From an uncultured Oxalobacter sp. (GTDB lineage: Bacteria; Pseudomonadota; Gammaproteobacteria; Burkholderiales; Burkholderiaceae_D): a stretch of DNA of 20,245 bases. The translations under genes and the position numbers were made by a program. The notes under the pieces are model-generated. The model did not search any database and was not told the origin of the DNA. It saw only the letters and a list, made by a program, of their open reading frames with translations. Below are positions 17,736 through 20,245 of the stretch, piece after piece. Location: positions 1 to 20,245 of the forward strand of contig CAKRSU010000031.1 in the NCBI GenBank assembly GCA_934401755.1, in the 5' to 3' direction. Every line of letters begins with the position of its first letter. The stretch's first letter is position 1.

Positions 17736-17776
17736 AAAAAAAAATGGGCAAAAGCCCATCCCATTTTTCTTTTGCC
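17736..17776 (-). promoter_or_regulatory. terminator/antiterminator structure in the rimP-nusA leader
   Basis: On the minus strand ATGGGC-TTTT-GCCCAT (17759-17744) is followed by a run of T's (17743-17736), giving a classical intrinsic terminator between the predicted promoter and rimP. Two competing pairings are possible. GGCAAAAG (17776-17769) can pair with CTTTTGCC (17754-17747). AAAAATGGG (17768-17760) can pair with CCCATTTTT (17748-17740). Either breaks the terminator hairpin. No other minus-strand gene lies upstream that would need a terminator here, so attenuation of the operon is inferred. Confidence 0.6.
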
Positions 17777-17814
17777 TACCCTTACATGACAGGCGAAATC
17801 TCTATCAGAATCGA

Positions 17815-17843
17815 ATTATATATAATCCCCCCTATAATTACAA
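17815..17843 (-). promoter_or_regulatory. predicted promoter of the rimP-nusA-infB operon
   Basis: On the minus strand TTGTAA (17843-17838) and a perfect TATAAT (17820-17815) have a 17-nt spacer that contains GGGGGG. The predicted start is near 17808, giving a leader of about 140 nt before rimP. Confidence 0.6.
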
Positions 17844-17940
17844 TGTTCTTTCAGGAATAAATCCAATAATATCAACATTCTTTTCTCACTTCATAAAAAA
17901 GACAACGAAATAATTATTTACGGATTTATAAGACCAATAA

Positions 17941-19998
<2,058 letters not shown>

Positions 19999-20008
19999 AA
20001 AATATCTT

Positions 20009-20037
20009 AAATAGGAACAATTTTCATCCTATTTTTT
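20009..20037 (+). terminator. Rho-independent terminator after parE
   Basis: AAATAGGA (20009-20016) pairs with TCCTATTT (20027-20034) across a 10-nt loop, running into TTTTTT (20032-20037). It begins 10 nt after the parE stop. The stem is AT-rich and therefore modest. Confidence 0.7.
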
Positions 20038-20155
20038 ACTATGCAGTAGATCATCTCTTACTGTTAAGGTATGTATAGGGATAGTCATTTAATCGCATTA
20101 ATGATGGTTTATTATTAGAGTGGGGATTTTGAGATAAAATAGACTATTTATTCTC

Positions 20156-20245
20156 ATGATTACCACTCCCCCTAAAAAATCTGTACTAACCTGGCGTCCC
20201 GACATAGACGGATTACGTGCATTAGCCGTCTTTGCGGTTTTTGCC
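20156..20245 (+). CDS. acyltransferase 3 family membrane protein (5' end only)
   Basis: The first 30 codons of a gene that runs off the window. The translation begins MITTPPKKSV and continues LTWRPDIDGLRALAVFAVFA. R-P-D-I-D-G-L-R-A-L-A-V is the classic N-terminus of OafA/YrhL-like acyltransferases, integral inner-membrane enzymes that O-acetylate lipopolysaccharide, peptidoglycan or other glycans. The R/H-containing active-site region and any C-terminal SGNH domain lie outside the window. No clear Shine-Dalgarno is seen; a TAAAAT at 20135-20140 could be a -10 box. The target glycan is unknown. Confidence 0.8.
   Translation, partial: MITTPPKKSVLTWRPDIDGLRALAVFAVFA

Noticed and set aside
17908..17919. 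AAATAATTATTT perfect palindrome in the rimP-parE interval
   Set aside because: It consists only of A and T in a very AT-rich region, so chance occurrence is likely and no partner site was seen.

Overview
The window is a stretch of an AT-rich bacterial chromosome, most likely from a low-GC member of the Burkholderiales (an Alcaligenaceae-like betaproteobacterium). This is inferred from the unbroken order rimP-nusA-infB-rbfA-truB-typA, which is typical of that group, and from the Burkholderiales-like HU and IF2 sequences (for example the block [20 protein letters not shown] in IF2). No species is assigned.

Layout. (1) 1-264: no supported gene, but a terminator serving the minus strand. (2) 265-3290, minus strand: a tightly spaced run of a BASS-family transporter, a small unknown protein, a GNAT acetyltransferase and an unrecognised 395-residue membrane protein. 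(3) 3387-8370: a TetR/AcrR regulator diverging from a three-gene EmrAB-type efflux pump (outer membrane factor, HlyD-type adaptor, 14-TM MFS transporter). The intergenic region holds two promoters and two related operators. (4) 8371-8639: a decayed ISL3-like insertion sequence with recognisable imperfect ends and the last ~29 residues of a transposase. (5) 8668-8939: a tRNA-Val(TAC)/tRNA-Asp(GTC) unit on the minus strand with its own promoter and terminator. (6) 8997-9355: hupB with its own promoter. (7) 9413-17843, minus strand: the transcription/translation operon from rimP to typA, starting at a promoter near 17815-17843 and ending at a terminator after typA. (8) 18013-19998, plus strand: parE, divergent from rimP, then a terminator. 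(9) 20156-end: the first 30 codons of an acyltransferase-3 family protein.

How the genes work together. The rimP operon builds and regulates the gene-expression machinery: 30S maturation (RimP, RbfA), transcription elongation/termination (NusA), initiation (IF2), tRNA pseudouridylation (TruB) and a ribosome-associated GTPase (TypA/BipA). Its leader contains an intrinsic terminator overlapped by alternative hairpins, which suggests attenuation, perhaps by NusA itself. The efflux operon looks like an inducible drug or toxin exporter under local TetR repression.

Most of the window is ordinary housekeeping sequence. I found no clearly new multi-gene system. The items most worth checking are the rimP-nusA leader, the IF2 that lacks its first N-terminal domain, the paired operators of the efflux locus, the IS remnant, and the unknown membrane protein at the left.
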